A stretch of DNA of 64,000 nt, from NCBI RefSeq assembly GCF_001983935.1, contig NZ_CP017641.1, positions 6,729,001 to 6,793,000 of the forward strand, written 5' to 3'. The stretch comes from Fuerstiella marisgermanici. Lineage in GTDB: Bacteria; Planctomycetota; Planctomycetia; Planctomycetales; Planctomycetaceae. The notes below the pieces were generated by a model, which did no database searches, was not told where the DNA came from, and worked only from the letters and a program-made list of their open reading frames with translations. Below are positions 27,401 to 35,359 of the stretch, piece by piece. The position numbers and the translations under genes are program-made. The first letter of the stretch is position 1; each line of letters opens with the position of its first letter.

Positions 27401-27697
27401 CAGGCTCAACATCGCTGGGACGGGCAGTTGGATCAAGTGGCGTTGATTCCGAGCGTACTATCGGCGGCTGACATTCATTTGCTTTCGGTCAGACGTCTGG
27501 CGACTAAAGCCGTGTTACCACATTCACCGCTTGCGGTTTGGGATTTTGACAATGAACACAGCCGGCTGGTGGACGTGACAGCTCATCGCCACGTTCTCAC
27601 AACAGAAACCAAACTGACACTGAACCCGATAGAAAAAGGCGTGGCCGAGTTGTGTCACGTGTTGTTGAATTCGAATGAGTTTGTATACGTTGACTAA
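24452..27697 (+). CDS. Planctomycete cytochrome (PSCyt1) with DUF1549, DUF1553 and LamG-like insertion
   Basis: The ATG at 24452 gives a 1081-residue protein with a signal peptide (about residues 22-42). A single c-type haem motif CVKCH lies at residues 67-71 in the PSCyt1-type domain (about 50-150). DUF1549 follows (about 190-400; IRRLYFDVLGLPPSPSDV) and then a coiled-coil-like Glu/Gln/Lys stretch (about 410-520). DUF1553 spans about 560-830 (NRIWQRHFGTGLVATASDFG). A concanavalin/LamG-like domain (about 840-1055) is inserted before the last DUF1553 segment (VLLNSNEFVYVD). It forms a unit with the DUF1501 gene 3 bases on, as is usual in this phylum. The role is unknown, but haem implies redox or binding. 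Confidence 0.88.
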   Translation: MKRFAMACPRDNYSTQNAATARPLWQCFVCVAVMLVPLTGSADEVDARHAQLQHFETHVRPILHARCVKCHGENQQQGELRLDSLEGLLMGGDSGPAAKPGKVDESLLLEAVRYESFEMPPDKPLSDKEIAHLERWIADGAAWPTHEGKSVRLSGAMFTDEELNFWSLQPIAHPAPPVTQRDWGVNEIDQFVGAKLEAAGITAAAQASDDVLIRRLYFDVLGLPPSPSDVADFLANDSPDRWNQLIDRLLADTRYGEHWSRYWLDIVRYAESDGFRADFYRPDAWRYRDYVVNAFNNDKPYDQFVTEQLAGDEVAPEKAEALVATGFLRTYLYEYNQRDARTQWQDILNQTTDVTGEAFLGLGVGCARCHDHKFDPILQEDYFRLQACFGTMMPRDDVPAADLTDRQQYEEQYQAWLKKGADLRQQLDAIRGPYLERAAKAAVERFPEDVKSIMDKSPQDWTHLEAQLADLMNRQVLYDQARMKIKKEDQERIDELEKQIAEVAGREPQKLPSAITVADNGPTPQPIHIGGNPERKVVPPGGLTIIKTVAFKVPELESSTGQRTALAKWITSPENPLTARVIVNRIWQRHFGTGLVATASDFGTLGGRPSHPQLLDWLASEFVNHGWSIKWLHRKILTSATWRMSAFHPNAASVERIDPGNELRWRFNIRRLNAEQIRDAILTASGELKSEQGGPSVDHNSLRRSLYLKAIRNKPEPLMRSLDGVDGLNSIPKRSTTTTPTQALNLMNGDWLRTRSEAMARRVLDVTASDDLKAAADLAFRIALGRTVDSEETWVAVKLISDATESTSRVDNALEGSLAGSGAGVHIGDDGLPPLSTPTFEPEVTPPFTFAAIFQLNSLYQDATVRTLISQWDSSNKRTGWAIGVTSERSAFKPRNLILQVVSDKGYEVVASNLRPELNKPYFVAVTVEQADAGNGRATFYLQPLSKPAAESRPGELQTATVDFKSAREIMGQFPIVLGGRFKQAQHRWDGQLDQVALIPSVLSAADIHLLSVRRLATKAVLPHSPLAVWDFDNEHSRLVDVTAHRHVLTTETKLTLNPIEKGVAELCHVLLNSNEFVYVD

Positions 27698-27700
27698 GTC

Positions 27701-29107
27701 ATGACGAACTACCAAACACGACGAGAAATGCTGACCACTGCGGGAATGGGTTTTGGAGCCCTGCCGTTGGCCGCGTTTCTGCAAAACGAGGCTTCTGCGC
27801 AGGCGGGTGTGAACCCCAACGCCGTAACAGTCCCACATCGGAAAACCAAAGCGAAGAGTGTCATCTTTTTGTTTATGGAAGGTGGTCCCAGTCACATCGA
27901 TTTGTTCGATCCCAAGCCCCTATTGCGGAAGCTGGAAGGACAGTCGCTACCGGAATCTTTCGAAAAGCCAGTGACGGCTATGGGTGAAGCCAATTCGCCT
28001 TTACTGGCCGACCGACGTCGTTGGGCTCAGCACGGCGAAAGCGGTTTGTGGGTGTCCGACTGGCTGCCTCACACAGCGAAGTGTGTTGACGATCTTGCCG
28101 TGATTCGGTCCTGCTGGAGTCAGGGAATTAACCACGCCGGCGGTGTGTGTTCGATGAACACCGGGTCACCAATTGCCGGTCGACCGTCACTGGGAGCGTG
28201 GGTGAATTACGGGTTGGGCAGCGTTAACGAAAACCTGCCCGCGTTTGTCGTGATGCAGGATACGAATGCGTCGGTGGTGAATGGAACTCGCAACTGGGGC
28301 ACCGGTTTCATGCCCGCCATTTATCAGGGCACCGCGTTCAATACGACCGGCAATCCGATCTCAAATTTAACGCGGCCAAAAGGGGAAGACGAAGCCGCTC
28401 AATCCCGCAAATTGACCGCGCTGGATTTCCTGAACCGTCGCCACGCTGCCGCCAGGCCTCAGCAAACCGAACTGGAAGCTCGCATCGCCGGATACGAACT
28501 CGCCTTCCGCATGCAGTCATCGGCTCCTGAAGCGGTCGATCTGACGGCAGAAACTGAAGAGACTCAGGCGTTGTACGGGATGGACAACAAGACGACAGCG
28601 ACGTTCGGTCGTCAGTGTCTGCTGGCTCGGCGAATGGTTGAACGCGGCGTTCGGTTTGTGCAGCTGTATCACGGAGCAGGCAGCAAGTGGGATTCTCACA
28701 GCGCCATCGAGGGAAACCACACGATGTTGTGTGCTCAGACCGACAAGTGTGTGGCCGGACTATTGAAAGACTTAAAGCAGCGTGGGCTGCTGGATTCCAC
28801 GCTAGTCATCTGGGGTGGAGAATTCGGCCGGACTCCGATGAGTGAAAAAGGAGATGGTCGCGATCACAATCCCACCGGCTTCACAATGTGGATGGCGGGC
28901 GGCGGCGTGAAGGGCGGCCAGACGATCGGTTCGACGGACGAGTTAGGTTTGCACGCCGTCGAAGATCGTTTGCACGTGCACGACCTTCACAGCACGATCC
29001 TGTGGCTGATGGGCCTGAATCATCGCGAAGTTGTCTACTACGACAAAGGCCGGCCGGAACGAGTCGACCAGAACGAGGGGCATCCGTTCACGGGGATCGT
29101 CGGTTGA
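27701..29107 (+). CDS. DUF1501 protein with Tat-type leader
   Basis: The 468-residue product begins with a twin-arginine-like leader (TRREMLTTAGMGFGA, about residues 6-20), followed by an alpha/beta domain of the DUF1501 family. The cues are VIFLFMEGGPSHIDLFDPKP, then QCLLARRMVERGVRFVQLYH, then TLVIWGGEFGRTPMSE and DHNPTGFTMWMAGGGVKGG. DUF1501 is related to the alkaline-phosphatase/sulfatase superfamily and is nearly always paired with DUF1553 proteins, as here. It is likely a periplasmic enzyme, but the substrate is unknown. It lies 3 bases after the preceding stop. Confidence 0.9.
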   Translation: MTNYQTRREMLTTAGMGFGALPLAAFLQNEASAQAGVNPNAVTVPHRKTKAKSVIFLFMEGGPSHIDLFDPKPLLRKLEGQSLPESFEKPVTAMGEANSPLLADRRRWAQHGESGLWVSDWLPHTAKCVDDLAVIRSCWSQGINHAGGVCSMNTGSPIAGRPSLGAWVNYGLGSVNENLPAFVVMQDTNASVVNGTRNWGTGFMPAIYQGTAFNTTGNPISNLTRPKGEDEAAQSRKLTALDFLNRRHAAARPQQTELEARIAGYELAFRMQSSAPEAVDLTAETEETQALYGMDNKTTATFGRQCLLARRMVERGVRFVQLYHGAGSKWDSHSAIEGNHTMLCAQTDKCVAGLLKDLKQRGLLDSTLVIWGGEFGRTPMSEKGDGRDHNPTGFTMWMAGGGVKGGQTIGSTDELGLHAVEDRLHVHDLHSTILWLMGLNHREVVYYDKGRPERVDQNEGHPFTGIVG

Positions 29108-29261
29108 TGCTTGATGCGTGAGTCACGTTGCTCCCATCCTCGAAAACGCCACCGATTTCCTTTTCCAGACTTTGCTTACGGGGCGGTCCGGAATAACCTG
29201 TCGCCGTCGTGGGCCGGAGAGCCTGCCTTCGTTCGCCTTCGTGACGCGCCCACCATTCAGA

Positions 29262-30221
29262 ATGTCACTCTCACTTTCGGAATACGCTGACTCGCTGGAT
29301 CAGCGAGACCTAATCTGGCCGAAGGTGCCTGCGCCAAAACCCGTCAATGCGAAACCGGCGATTGACCCGCTGCCGGGCGTTAAGGCCGTTTTGTGGGATG
29401 TGTACGGTACGCTGTTGCGAACGCCCGATTGCGGCTTCACGCTGTTTCCTGAACAGGAAGTCCGTCTGCAGGTGGCATTGGAAAAGACGATCCACGAATT
29501 CAATATGTGGATCAGCATGTATCGCAAGCCCGGACCGCCGTGGCAGTCCATGATTAATCAGTACCGCGACTACGCAGAACGCCTGGCCATGGTCGGTACG
29601 AAGCATCGTGGCGACATTACCGATGTGAATCTGGTCCATATCTGGCAGGCGGTGGTCGATCGGCTATTTGATAAGGAATATACTTACGACGAGGGCGAAC
29701 TCGGCGATGTCGAGGACCTTAGCGAAAAGATCGCGTTCTTCTTTCACCGTTGTCTGCAGGCGATAGAAGCCCGTCCGGGCCTGTCCGATGCTCTGACCCA
29801 GCTACATGAAGCTGGTATCAAGCAGGGAGTTCTGGCGGACGGTCAGCCATTTACCATGGTGCAGCTGGCGAGATCGCTCGCGGAGGAAGGCTCGCCGCCC
29901 CCGTTGTTTCGCCTGTTTCCGTCGGCGCACAATCTGCTGTCCTATCAAATGGGCATCCGAAAGCCGTCGCCGTCCCTGTATAAGCAGGCCGCAGGACAGT
30001 TGGCAGCACATGGCATTGAACCGTCTGAAATCCTGCACGTTAGCTGTCGCTTGAAAACGGATCTGGCCCCGGCAAAAGCGGCAGGAATGAAGACAGCGCT
30101 GCTGGCGGCTGAGAAAACAGGGCTTGAGGCAACCGCGAATATGATTAAAGATCCGCAAACCCGGCCTGACCGGTTGCTCACGGATGTTACGCAAATAACA
30201 TCTGTGATTGGGTTTGGGTAA
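29262..30221 (+). CDS. HAD-superfamily hydrolase
   Basis: The ATG at 29262 gives a 319-residue protein; the frame from 29118 would add 48 residues with no homology. HAD motif I is VLWDVYGTLLRT, where the second Asp of the usual DxD is replaced by Tyr, as in dehalogenase-like members. Motif II lies near GVLADGQP. Motif III Lys is in GIRKPSPSLYKQAA, and motif IV is probably the LKTDLAPAKAAGM loop. The cap domain is of the C1 helical type with an inserted stretch (about residues 70-150). It could be a phosphatase or dehalogenase. It is followed within 50 bases by the FabZ-like gene. Confidence 0.82.
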   Translation: MSLSLSEYADSLDQRDLIWPKVPAPKPVNAKPAIDPLPGVKAVLWDVYGTLLRTPDCGFTLFPEQEVRLQVALEKTIHEFNMWISMYRKPGPPWQSMINQYRDYAERLAMVGTKHRGDITDVNLVHIWQAVVDRLFDKEYTYDEGELGDVEDLSEKIAFFFHRCLQAIEARPGLSDALTQLHEAGIKQGVLADGQPFTMVQLARSLAEEGSPPPLFRLFPSAHNLLSYQMGIRKPSPSLYKQAAGQLAAHGIEPSEILHVSCRLKTDLAPAKAAGMKTALLAAEKTGLEATANMIKDPQTRPDRLLTDVTQITSVIGFG

Positions 30222-30267
30222 ATTTCCCCCTCCGACCGGATTGAAAGAGAAACAAAAGCAGAATTCC

Positions 30268-30762
30268 ATGCCGTCCGAACCGCTTGTAGACATCAGTCAG
30301 TACGACTTTCAGAACCCGATTTACACTCAGGACGACATCCGTCGAGTGAACCCGCAACGTCATGAAATGGAACAACTGACGGCGATCGTGCACGTCGATG
30401 AGGAAAATCACCTGATCGTGGGCTACAAAGAAGTGACTGACAAGGAATTCTGGGCGGCAGGACACATGCCCGGCTTCCCTTTGATGCCAGGAGTGGTGCA
30501 GTGCGAAGCGGCCGCTCAGATCGGCGGTTTTTATGCTCGAAAGTTCGACCTGATTGGCGGCGATTATCTGGGGTTTGGCGGCATGGATGCTGTTCGGTTT
30601 CGCAAGCCCGTCTTCCCGAACTGCCGCCTCGACCTGGTGGCCAGCGTCGTGCGTGTACGAGCTCGCAAGCTGGCTCAGTTTCGCTTTCAGGGATTCGTCG
30701 ACGGACAGATGATGTTCGAAGGCGAAATGCTGGGCGTCACCGTCAGCCGCGATCAGGTTTAG
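30268..30762 (+). CDS. FabZ-like 3-hydroxyacyl-ACP dehydratase
   Basis: The ATG at 30268 gives 164 residues, close to the usual size of a single hot-dog dehydratase. The active-site segment AAGHMPGFPLMPGVVQCEAAAQ contains the catalytic His and Glu of FabZ/FabA, spaced as in the family. It should dehydrate 3-hydroxyacyl-ACP in fatty acid synthesis, or an analogous thioester. It is not in a fab cluster. Neighbours are a HAD hydrolase and trmB, with only 7 bases to trmB. I therefore keep the broader hot-dog dehydratase call and do not assign fabZ. Confidence 0.8.
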   Translation: MPSEPLVDISQYDFQNPIYTQDDIRRVNPQRHEMEQLTAIVHVDEENHLIVGYKEVTDKEFWAAGHMPGFPLMPGVVQCEAAAQIGGFYARKFDLIGGDYLGFGGMDAVRFRKPVFPNCRLDLVASVVRVRARKLAQFRFQGFVDGQMMFEGEMLGVTVSRDQV

Positions 30763-30769
30763 TCGCACA

Positions 30770-31402
30770 ATGCAAACCGCTCCCATCAAGCCATTAAAGC
30801 CGTATTTTCAGGTCATCGACGATGTCGGTGAACACATCGACTGGCGCGCGTTCTTTGGCAATGACAATCCGGTTGAACTGGATATCGGCTGTGGTCGAGG
30901 ACTCTTCACGTTTTCAGCCGCCGAACGAAATCCGGACGTCAATTACCTCGGCCTGGAAATCGATTACCGCGAAGGCCGTCGTGCCGCAACTCGTTTGCTC
31001 AAGCGCGAAATGCCCAACGCCCGCATCATTGGCGGCGACTGCAACATCGTGCTGACGAAGCTGATCGACAAACATTCGGTCCAGGCGGCTCATGTGTATT
31101 TCCCTGATCCGTGGTGGAAGAAGCGACATCACAAACGCCGTTTGTTTACAGCCGAGTTCACGGACATTCTTGCGGACGTGGTGCAGCCGGAAGGTCATGT
31201 GCATTCGTGGAGTGATGTTGCGGAATACTTCGACATCATCCGCGACCTGATGGATTCGAACGAGAAGTTCGAAACTCAGCCGGCCCCGACCGAACGTGAT
31301 CCGGAACACGATCTGGATTACCAAACCAGCTTTGAACGGAAAAAACGCAAGCTGGGTCTGCCAATTTATCGAGGCCTGTGGAAGCGGAAGCCGCTCGCGT
31401 AG
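30770..31402 (+). CDS. trmB: tRNA (guanine-N7-)-methyltransferase
   Basis: The 210-residue product matches the TrmB family in length and motif order. It has the SAM-binding ELDIGCGRGLFT near the N-terminus, then LGLEIDYR, and the signature YFPDPWWKKRHHKRRL. It methylates G46 of tRNA variable loops. The stop lies 82 bases before the stop of the opposing kinase gene. The unit HAD-hot-dog-trmB probably shares a transcript, given spacings of 46 and 7 bases. Confidence 0.93.
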   Translation: MQTAPIKPLKPYFQVIDDVGEHIDWRAFFGNDNPVELDIGCGRGLFTFSAAERNPDVNYLGLEIDYREGRRAATRLLKREMPNARIIGGDCNIVLTKLIDKHSVQAAHVYFPDPWWKKRHHKRRLFTAEFTDILADVVQPEGHVHSWSDVAEYFDIIRDLMDSNEKFETQPAPTERDPEHDLDYQTSFERKKRKLGLPIYRGLWKRKPLA

Positions 31403-31484
31403 CTTCCCGCTGCTGTAGGTTGTGCCTTCCGAGGCGAACTACGTTCTCCGGCAACCAGCGTCGGTAACGCACTCGCTTCAGCCG

Positions 31485-33671
31485 TCAATCTGTCATTCGG
31501 TCACCACGCGAATCGCCCGCCGAGGCGTCCCGGCTATCTTTCGCGCGGGACAGTGCCTGCCAAACGAACAGCCAGATACCAGCCATGGTCAGAATGCTGG
31601 CCAGGACGGCGTACCACGCCTGCCTTGTCGCGCGTTCGGCCATGACTTTCACATTCCGCAGCGCCTGATTGGCACTTTCCTGCACGATCACCAGCCACGG
31701 CATTTCGTCGCTTTTCATCGTGGAAATCGCCGCAATGTACTCATCGGAAAATTCCCTTGCCGTCGGATCGTCCAGTTGCCCAACCGGATCCTGATAAGAC
31801 GGTTGCTTGATTCCTACGTTGCGTCGTTGAGGCAGATTTTGATTCGTGTCGATCGCCTGCTGCACGGCTTCAATTGTCTGATCGCTGAGCTTCAGCTTGG
31901 CAAATAGCTGTTCGGCTTCACCACTGGAGCGATTTGTCAGGATGTCCGGGTCCAGCCATTTGTGGTCGACTAATTGCCAAGTCCGCATGTCGGCCAGAGC
32001 GATGACGTGGGTCGGGTCATTTTCCTGAATGTCTTCCCCCTGAATATCCTGTCCCAGTCGAGTCTGCAGGTCGCCCAGGTGCAGCGTGCGAGCAAACACG
32101 CCGATGACCTTACCATCCGGATCGCGGACCGGCACGCTTAATCCAACCATGTAGCGATTGGTATTTTCGCTGATGAACGCTACGGAGACGTGCGGCTCCT
32201 GAATGGGGACCACATCGTCCGGGACTTTGTCCTTGTCGTACTGAAAATCCAATCCATGAAAATAGTCGCGCCACGCATAGTTCTCACCGAGTGACTTGCC
32301 GAACGGTCGTCGCCAAATCTGGTTTCCTTTCGCGTCCGTCAGGAACCAGCTTGTATCCTGACTACGACCGTGACTGTCGTTGTAGTCATCCGCTTCTTCG
32401 CGAGCGGCGTCCAGCACCTGCATCCATTCCGGACGCTCTTCAAACAGTTTGCCGTGAAGCAGCTTCATTTCGGCAACCACGTCGTCCGTGGGTTGTTTCA
32501 TTAACTCCGTCAGCAGCTTGATGATGTTCTGATCGTTGACGACGACCTTCAACGCCAACAGGCGAAATTCCAGTTCCGTCTGCAACGAATTCGCCTGGCT
32601 GCGCGCGGTTAACAGGCTGCGTTCCTGAGCGTCCGCGACCAGGTTTTTCTCCATTTCGGCGATGTTGCGATCGAGCGCTCGCACAAAAATCGGCACCATG
32701 GCACTCATCAGCAATATGGGCCCCAGCACGCCAAGAAGTAACAAAGGACGGCGGGACCGATTGCGTTCTCGTGCAGCCAGCAGATTCAAAATCGCCTGCG
32801 CGTTCGGAAGTCGTACCGTTGGATCATCGACAAGGCATTGGTCCACCACCGCGGCCAGATGCCGATCGACTCCTTTGACCGCATGATGTCGATCGGGCGG
32901 CGGAGTGTCACAAATATGTTGCTGATAGAGCTGGAGCCGGTCCTGCAATGATTCTGCGGATTCCAGCTGTCGCTGAATCTCCGGTTCGCGGTAAGGCGGT
33001 TGCCCGGTCAGCATGTGATAGATCAATGCACCGACAGCATAGACGTCCCAGCGAGCGTCCGGGACCGCTTCCAGGTCGGCCTGCTCGGGAGCCATATAAT
33101 ACAACGTGCCCAATGCCGGACTTTGTTCATGCGACATGCGCGACTGGCCGAAGTCGCACAGGCGAACCTGAAACTGAGCGTCCAGCAGTACGTTGTCAGG
33201 CTTCAAATCGCAATGCAGTACGCCGGCCCCGTGAGCCTCAATCAATGCGCCGCAAACCTGTTGAGCGATGCGCACCGTTTCTTCGACGCCGAGTGGCCCG
33301 GCGGCAAGGTATGCTCCCAGCGACCCGTTTTCGACAAACTCCATGACGTAATACGGAGGTTCGGCATTCCAGCCGACGTCTAACAGCCGCACGATATTGC
33401 GCGAAGAATGGAGTGTCGCCAGTTTTTCCACTTCGCGGTTCAGTAGCGACCAGTTCAGCCCGCGTCGATGAGGGTAATACTTGATGGCGACCATGCGCCC
33501 CGTGTGGTCTTCTCGTGCCAGCCAGACGGTGCCATATGCTCCGGTGCCAAGCCGGCGCAGCATCGAATAGCCTTCGATTTCCGAAGGAGGATCGTTCCCC
33601 TGCAGACTCAGCCGCCGCGCACCTTCGCGCTCGTCATCGTCCTGAACTTCGGTTTGATCGGGGTTGGCCAT
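31485..33671 (-). CDS. Membrane Ser/Thr protein kinase with extracytoplasmic Cache-like sensor
   Basis: The 728-residue protein starts with a kinase domain (about residues 35-300): GTGAYGTV P-loop, Lys64 in VAIKYY, HCDLKPDN with catalytic Asp155, DFG at 173-175 and APE at 194-196. The Arg before the catalytic Asp is Cys, so it is a non-RD kinase and may not need activation-loop phosphorylation. A membrane segment (about 313-335) leads to a long extracytoplasmic part (about 340-685) that resembles a dCache sensor (WFLTDAKGNQIWRRP, then SVPVRDPDGKVIGVFARTL). A second membrane segment closes near 690-710. It probably couples an external ligand to cytoplasmic phosphorylation. No substrate gene is adjacent. 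Confidence 0.87.
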   Translation of the reverse strand: MANPDQTEVQDDDEREGARRLSLQGNDPPSEIEGYSMLRRLGTGAYGTVWLAREDHTGRMVAIKYYPHRRGLNWSLLNREVEKLATLHSSRNIVRLLDVGWNAEPPYYVMEFVENGSLGAYLAAGPLGVEETVRIAQQVCGALIEAHGAGVLHCDLKPDNVLLDAQFQVRLCDFGQSRMSHEQSPALGTLYYMAPEQADLEAVPDARWDVYAVGALIYHMLTGQPPYREPEIQRQLESAESLQDRLQLYQQHICDTPPPDRHHAVKGVDRHLAAVVDQCLVDDPTVRLPNAQAILNLLAARERNRSRRPLLLLGVLGPILLMSAMVPIFVRALDRNIAEMEKNLVADAQERSLLTARSQANSLQTELEFRLLALKVVVNDQNIIKLLTELMKQPTDDVVAEMKLLHGKLFEERPEWMQVLDAAREEADDYNDSHGRSQDTSWFLTDAKGNQIWRRPFGKSLGENYAWRDYFHGLDFQYDKDKVPDDVVPIQEPHVSVAFISENTNRYMVGLSVPVRDPDGKVIGVFARTLHLGDLQTRLGQDIQGEDIQENDPTHVIALADMRTWQLVDHKWLDPDILTNRSSGEAEQLFAKLKLSDQTIEAVQQAIDTNQNLPQRRNVGIKQPSYQDPVGQLDDPTAREFSDEYIAAISTMKSDEMPWLVIVQESANQALRNVKVMAERATRQAWYAVLASILTMAGIWLFVWQALSRAKDSRDASAGDSRGDRMTD

Positions 33672-33824
33672 GATGCTGCTATTCGCGGGGTATTAAGGCG
33701 ACGATCATACGCTTTGCCGTCCGCGACAGCCACTATCCTTTTGCACCCTATTGTCGTCCACAATCCGTCAGGGTAAACTCGTGCTGGCCGACTTCACCAA
33801 ACCGCATCCGACTGAGACCCCGCC

Positions 33825-35198
33825 ATGCTTAATCTCACCAGCAACGGAACCGCGCACACGTGCAACGGTGCGACCCGCCGTGACTTTCTGCAAGTGGGAA
33901 CACTGGGTGCCGCCGGACTGACGATGGCTCAGTACGCTCAGGCCAAGGAAGCGGGAGCCGTTAAGCCGGGGCATGACGAACGTTCGTGCATCATGATCTT
34001 CAACCTTGGTGCCCCCAGTCAGCTCGACACGTTCGACATGAAGCCCAATGCACCGTCAGAAGTGCGAGGCCCGTTTAAGCCGATCGATACTACCGGTGAC
34101 TTTCAGATTTCTGAAATCCTGCCGAAGCACGCAGAGATCGCTGAGCACTTTTCGCTGGTTCGGTCGACTCATCACACCGGTGCTGCGGTCCACGACGCGG
34201 GTTGGCAGATGATGCAAACCGGGAGGCAATTCACAGGGGGCGTCGACACGCCCCACGCAGGTGCCGTCCTTAGTTTTCTGAAAGGCCGCCGCACCGACCT
34301 TCCTCCGTTTGTTGTGCTGCCCGAAACAATGGGGCGGGGCGGTGGCAACTTGCCAAATGGTCAGGCGGGCGGATTCCTCGGCAAGTCTCACGATCCATTT
34401 TCCCTGATGGCTGACCCGTCCAAGCCCGACTTCCAGGTGCCTGACCTGCTGCCGCCCAAAACATTTGGCGAAGCTCGATTGAACCGCCGCCAGAAGCTGC
34501 GCGACCTGATCGACGATACCGTGAAGGACTTCGAAGCGACGGAAAACGCGGCTCTGCTGGACGAAAACTTTCAGGCCGCGTATCGCATGATGACCAGCAC
34601 TCAGGCACGCGATGCGTTCGACCTCTCGAAAGAATCTGATGACACGCGCAAACGCTACGGAATGAATCGTTTTGGTCAGTGTTGCCTTCTTGCGCGCCGG
34701 CTTGTGGAAGCGGGTGTTCGCTTTGTCACTGTGAACACATTCCTAACCGTCTTCGACGAAATCACGTGGGACATCCACGGCTCGAAGCCTTTCACATCGA
34801 TTGACGGTATGAAGAACATCGTGGCCCCGATGTATGATCAGGGCTATTCCGCATTGATCGGCGATCTGCAGCAGCGAGGCATGCTGGACAATACGCTTGT
34901 GTGCAACCTCGCCGAATTCGGACGCACTCCCAAAGTGAATCCGGCGGGCGGTCGAGACCACTGGCCTCAATGTTTCACCACCTACTTTGCCGGCGGCGGA
35001 GTGAAGGGCGGTCGGGTTGTTGGAGCCAGCGACCCAATCGGAGGCGTTCCCGCCGATCGTCCTGTGTTACCGGGCGACGTTGTCGCGACGATCTTCCACA
35101 GCCTGGGCATGAAGCTCGAATCTCACCTCCCCGGCCCCGCCGGTCGCCCGTTCCCGCTGGTCGACTTCGGCCACAGTGAGATTCACGAGTTGTTTTAG
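33825..35198 (+). CDS. DUF1501 protein with Tat-type leader, second copy in window
   Basis: The 457-residue product has a twin-arginine-like leader (TRRDFLQVGTLGAAGL, about residues 18-33) and DUF1501 features: SCIMIFNLGAPSQLDTFDMK, then QCCLLARRLVEAGVRFVT, NLAEFGRTPKVNPAGGRDHW and a GGGVKGGRVVGASD stretch. It is not paired with a DUF1553 gene, unlike the copy at 27701. It faces a gap of about 150 bases from the kinase gene and ends before the opposing protease gene. A periplasmic enzyme of unknown substrate is likely. Confidence 0.88.
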   Translation: MLNLTSNGTAHTCNGATRRDFLQVGTLGAAGLTMAQYAQAKEAGAVKPGHDERSCIMIFNLGAPSQLDTFDMKPNAPSEVRGPFKPIDTTGDFQISEILPKHAEIAEHFSLVRSTHHTGAAVHDAGWQMMQTGRQFTGGVDTPHAGAVLSFLKGRRTDLPPFVVLPETMGRGGGNLPNGQAGGFLGKSHDPFSLMADPSKPDFQVPDLLPPKTFGEARLNRRQKLRDLIDDTVKDFEATENAALLDENFQAAYRMMTSTQARDAFDLSKESDDTRKRYGMNRFGQCCLLARRLVEAGVRFVTVNTFLTVFDEITWDIHGSKPFTSIDGMKNIVAPMYDQGYSALIGDLQQRGMLDNTLVCNLAEFGRTPKVNPAGGRDHWPQCFTTYFAGGGVKGGRVVGASDPIGGVPADRPVLPGDVVATIFHSLGMKLESHLPGPAGRPFPLVDFGHSEIHELF

Positions 35199-35294
35199 CT
35201 GCTTCGCTTCGATCTTTGGACGAAGAATAGGCATGTCAGTCGCAACTGCTTGCGGCCTCGCCTCAGTGTCCAAATGGAAAAAGTGTCCGCGCAG

Positions 35295-35328
35295 AAAAAA
35301 GCCCTGCTCCTTAAAAGAGGCAGGGCTT
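35295..35328 (-). terminator. Terminator of the Prc-type protease gene
   Basis: Read on the minus strand, a 9-base stem AAGCCCTGC/GCAGGGCTT is followed by a run of T in CTTTTTT. It lies about 32 bases downstream of the protease stop, a good position for a Rho-independent terminator. Confidence 0.8.
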
Positions 35329-35359
35329 GGTTTACGAGTTCACCGCAGCACGCGGGCCG

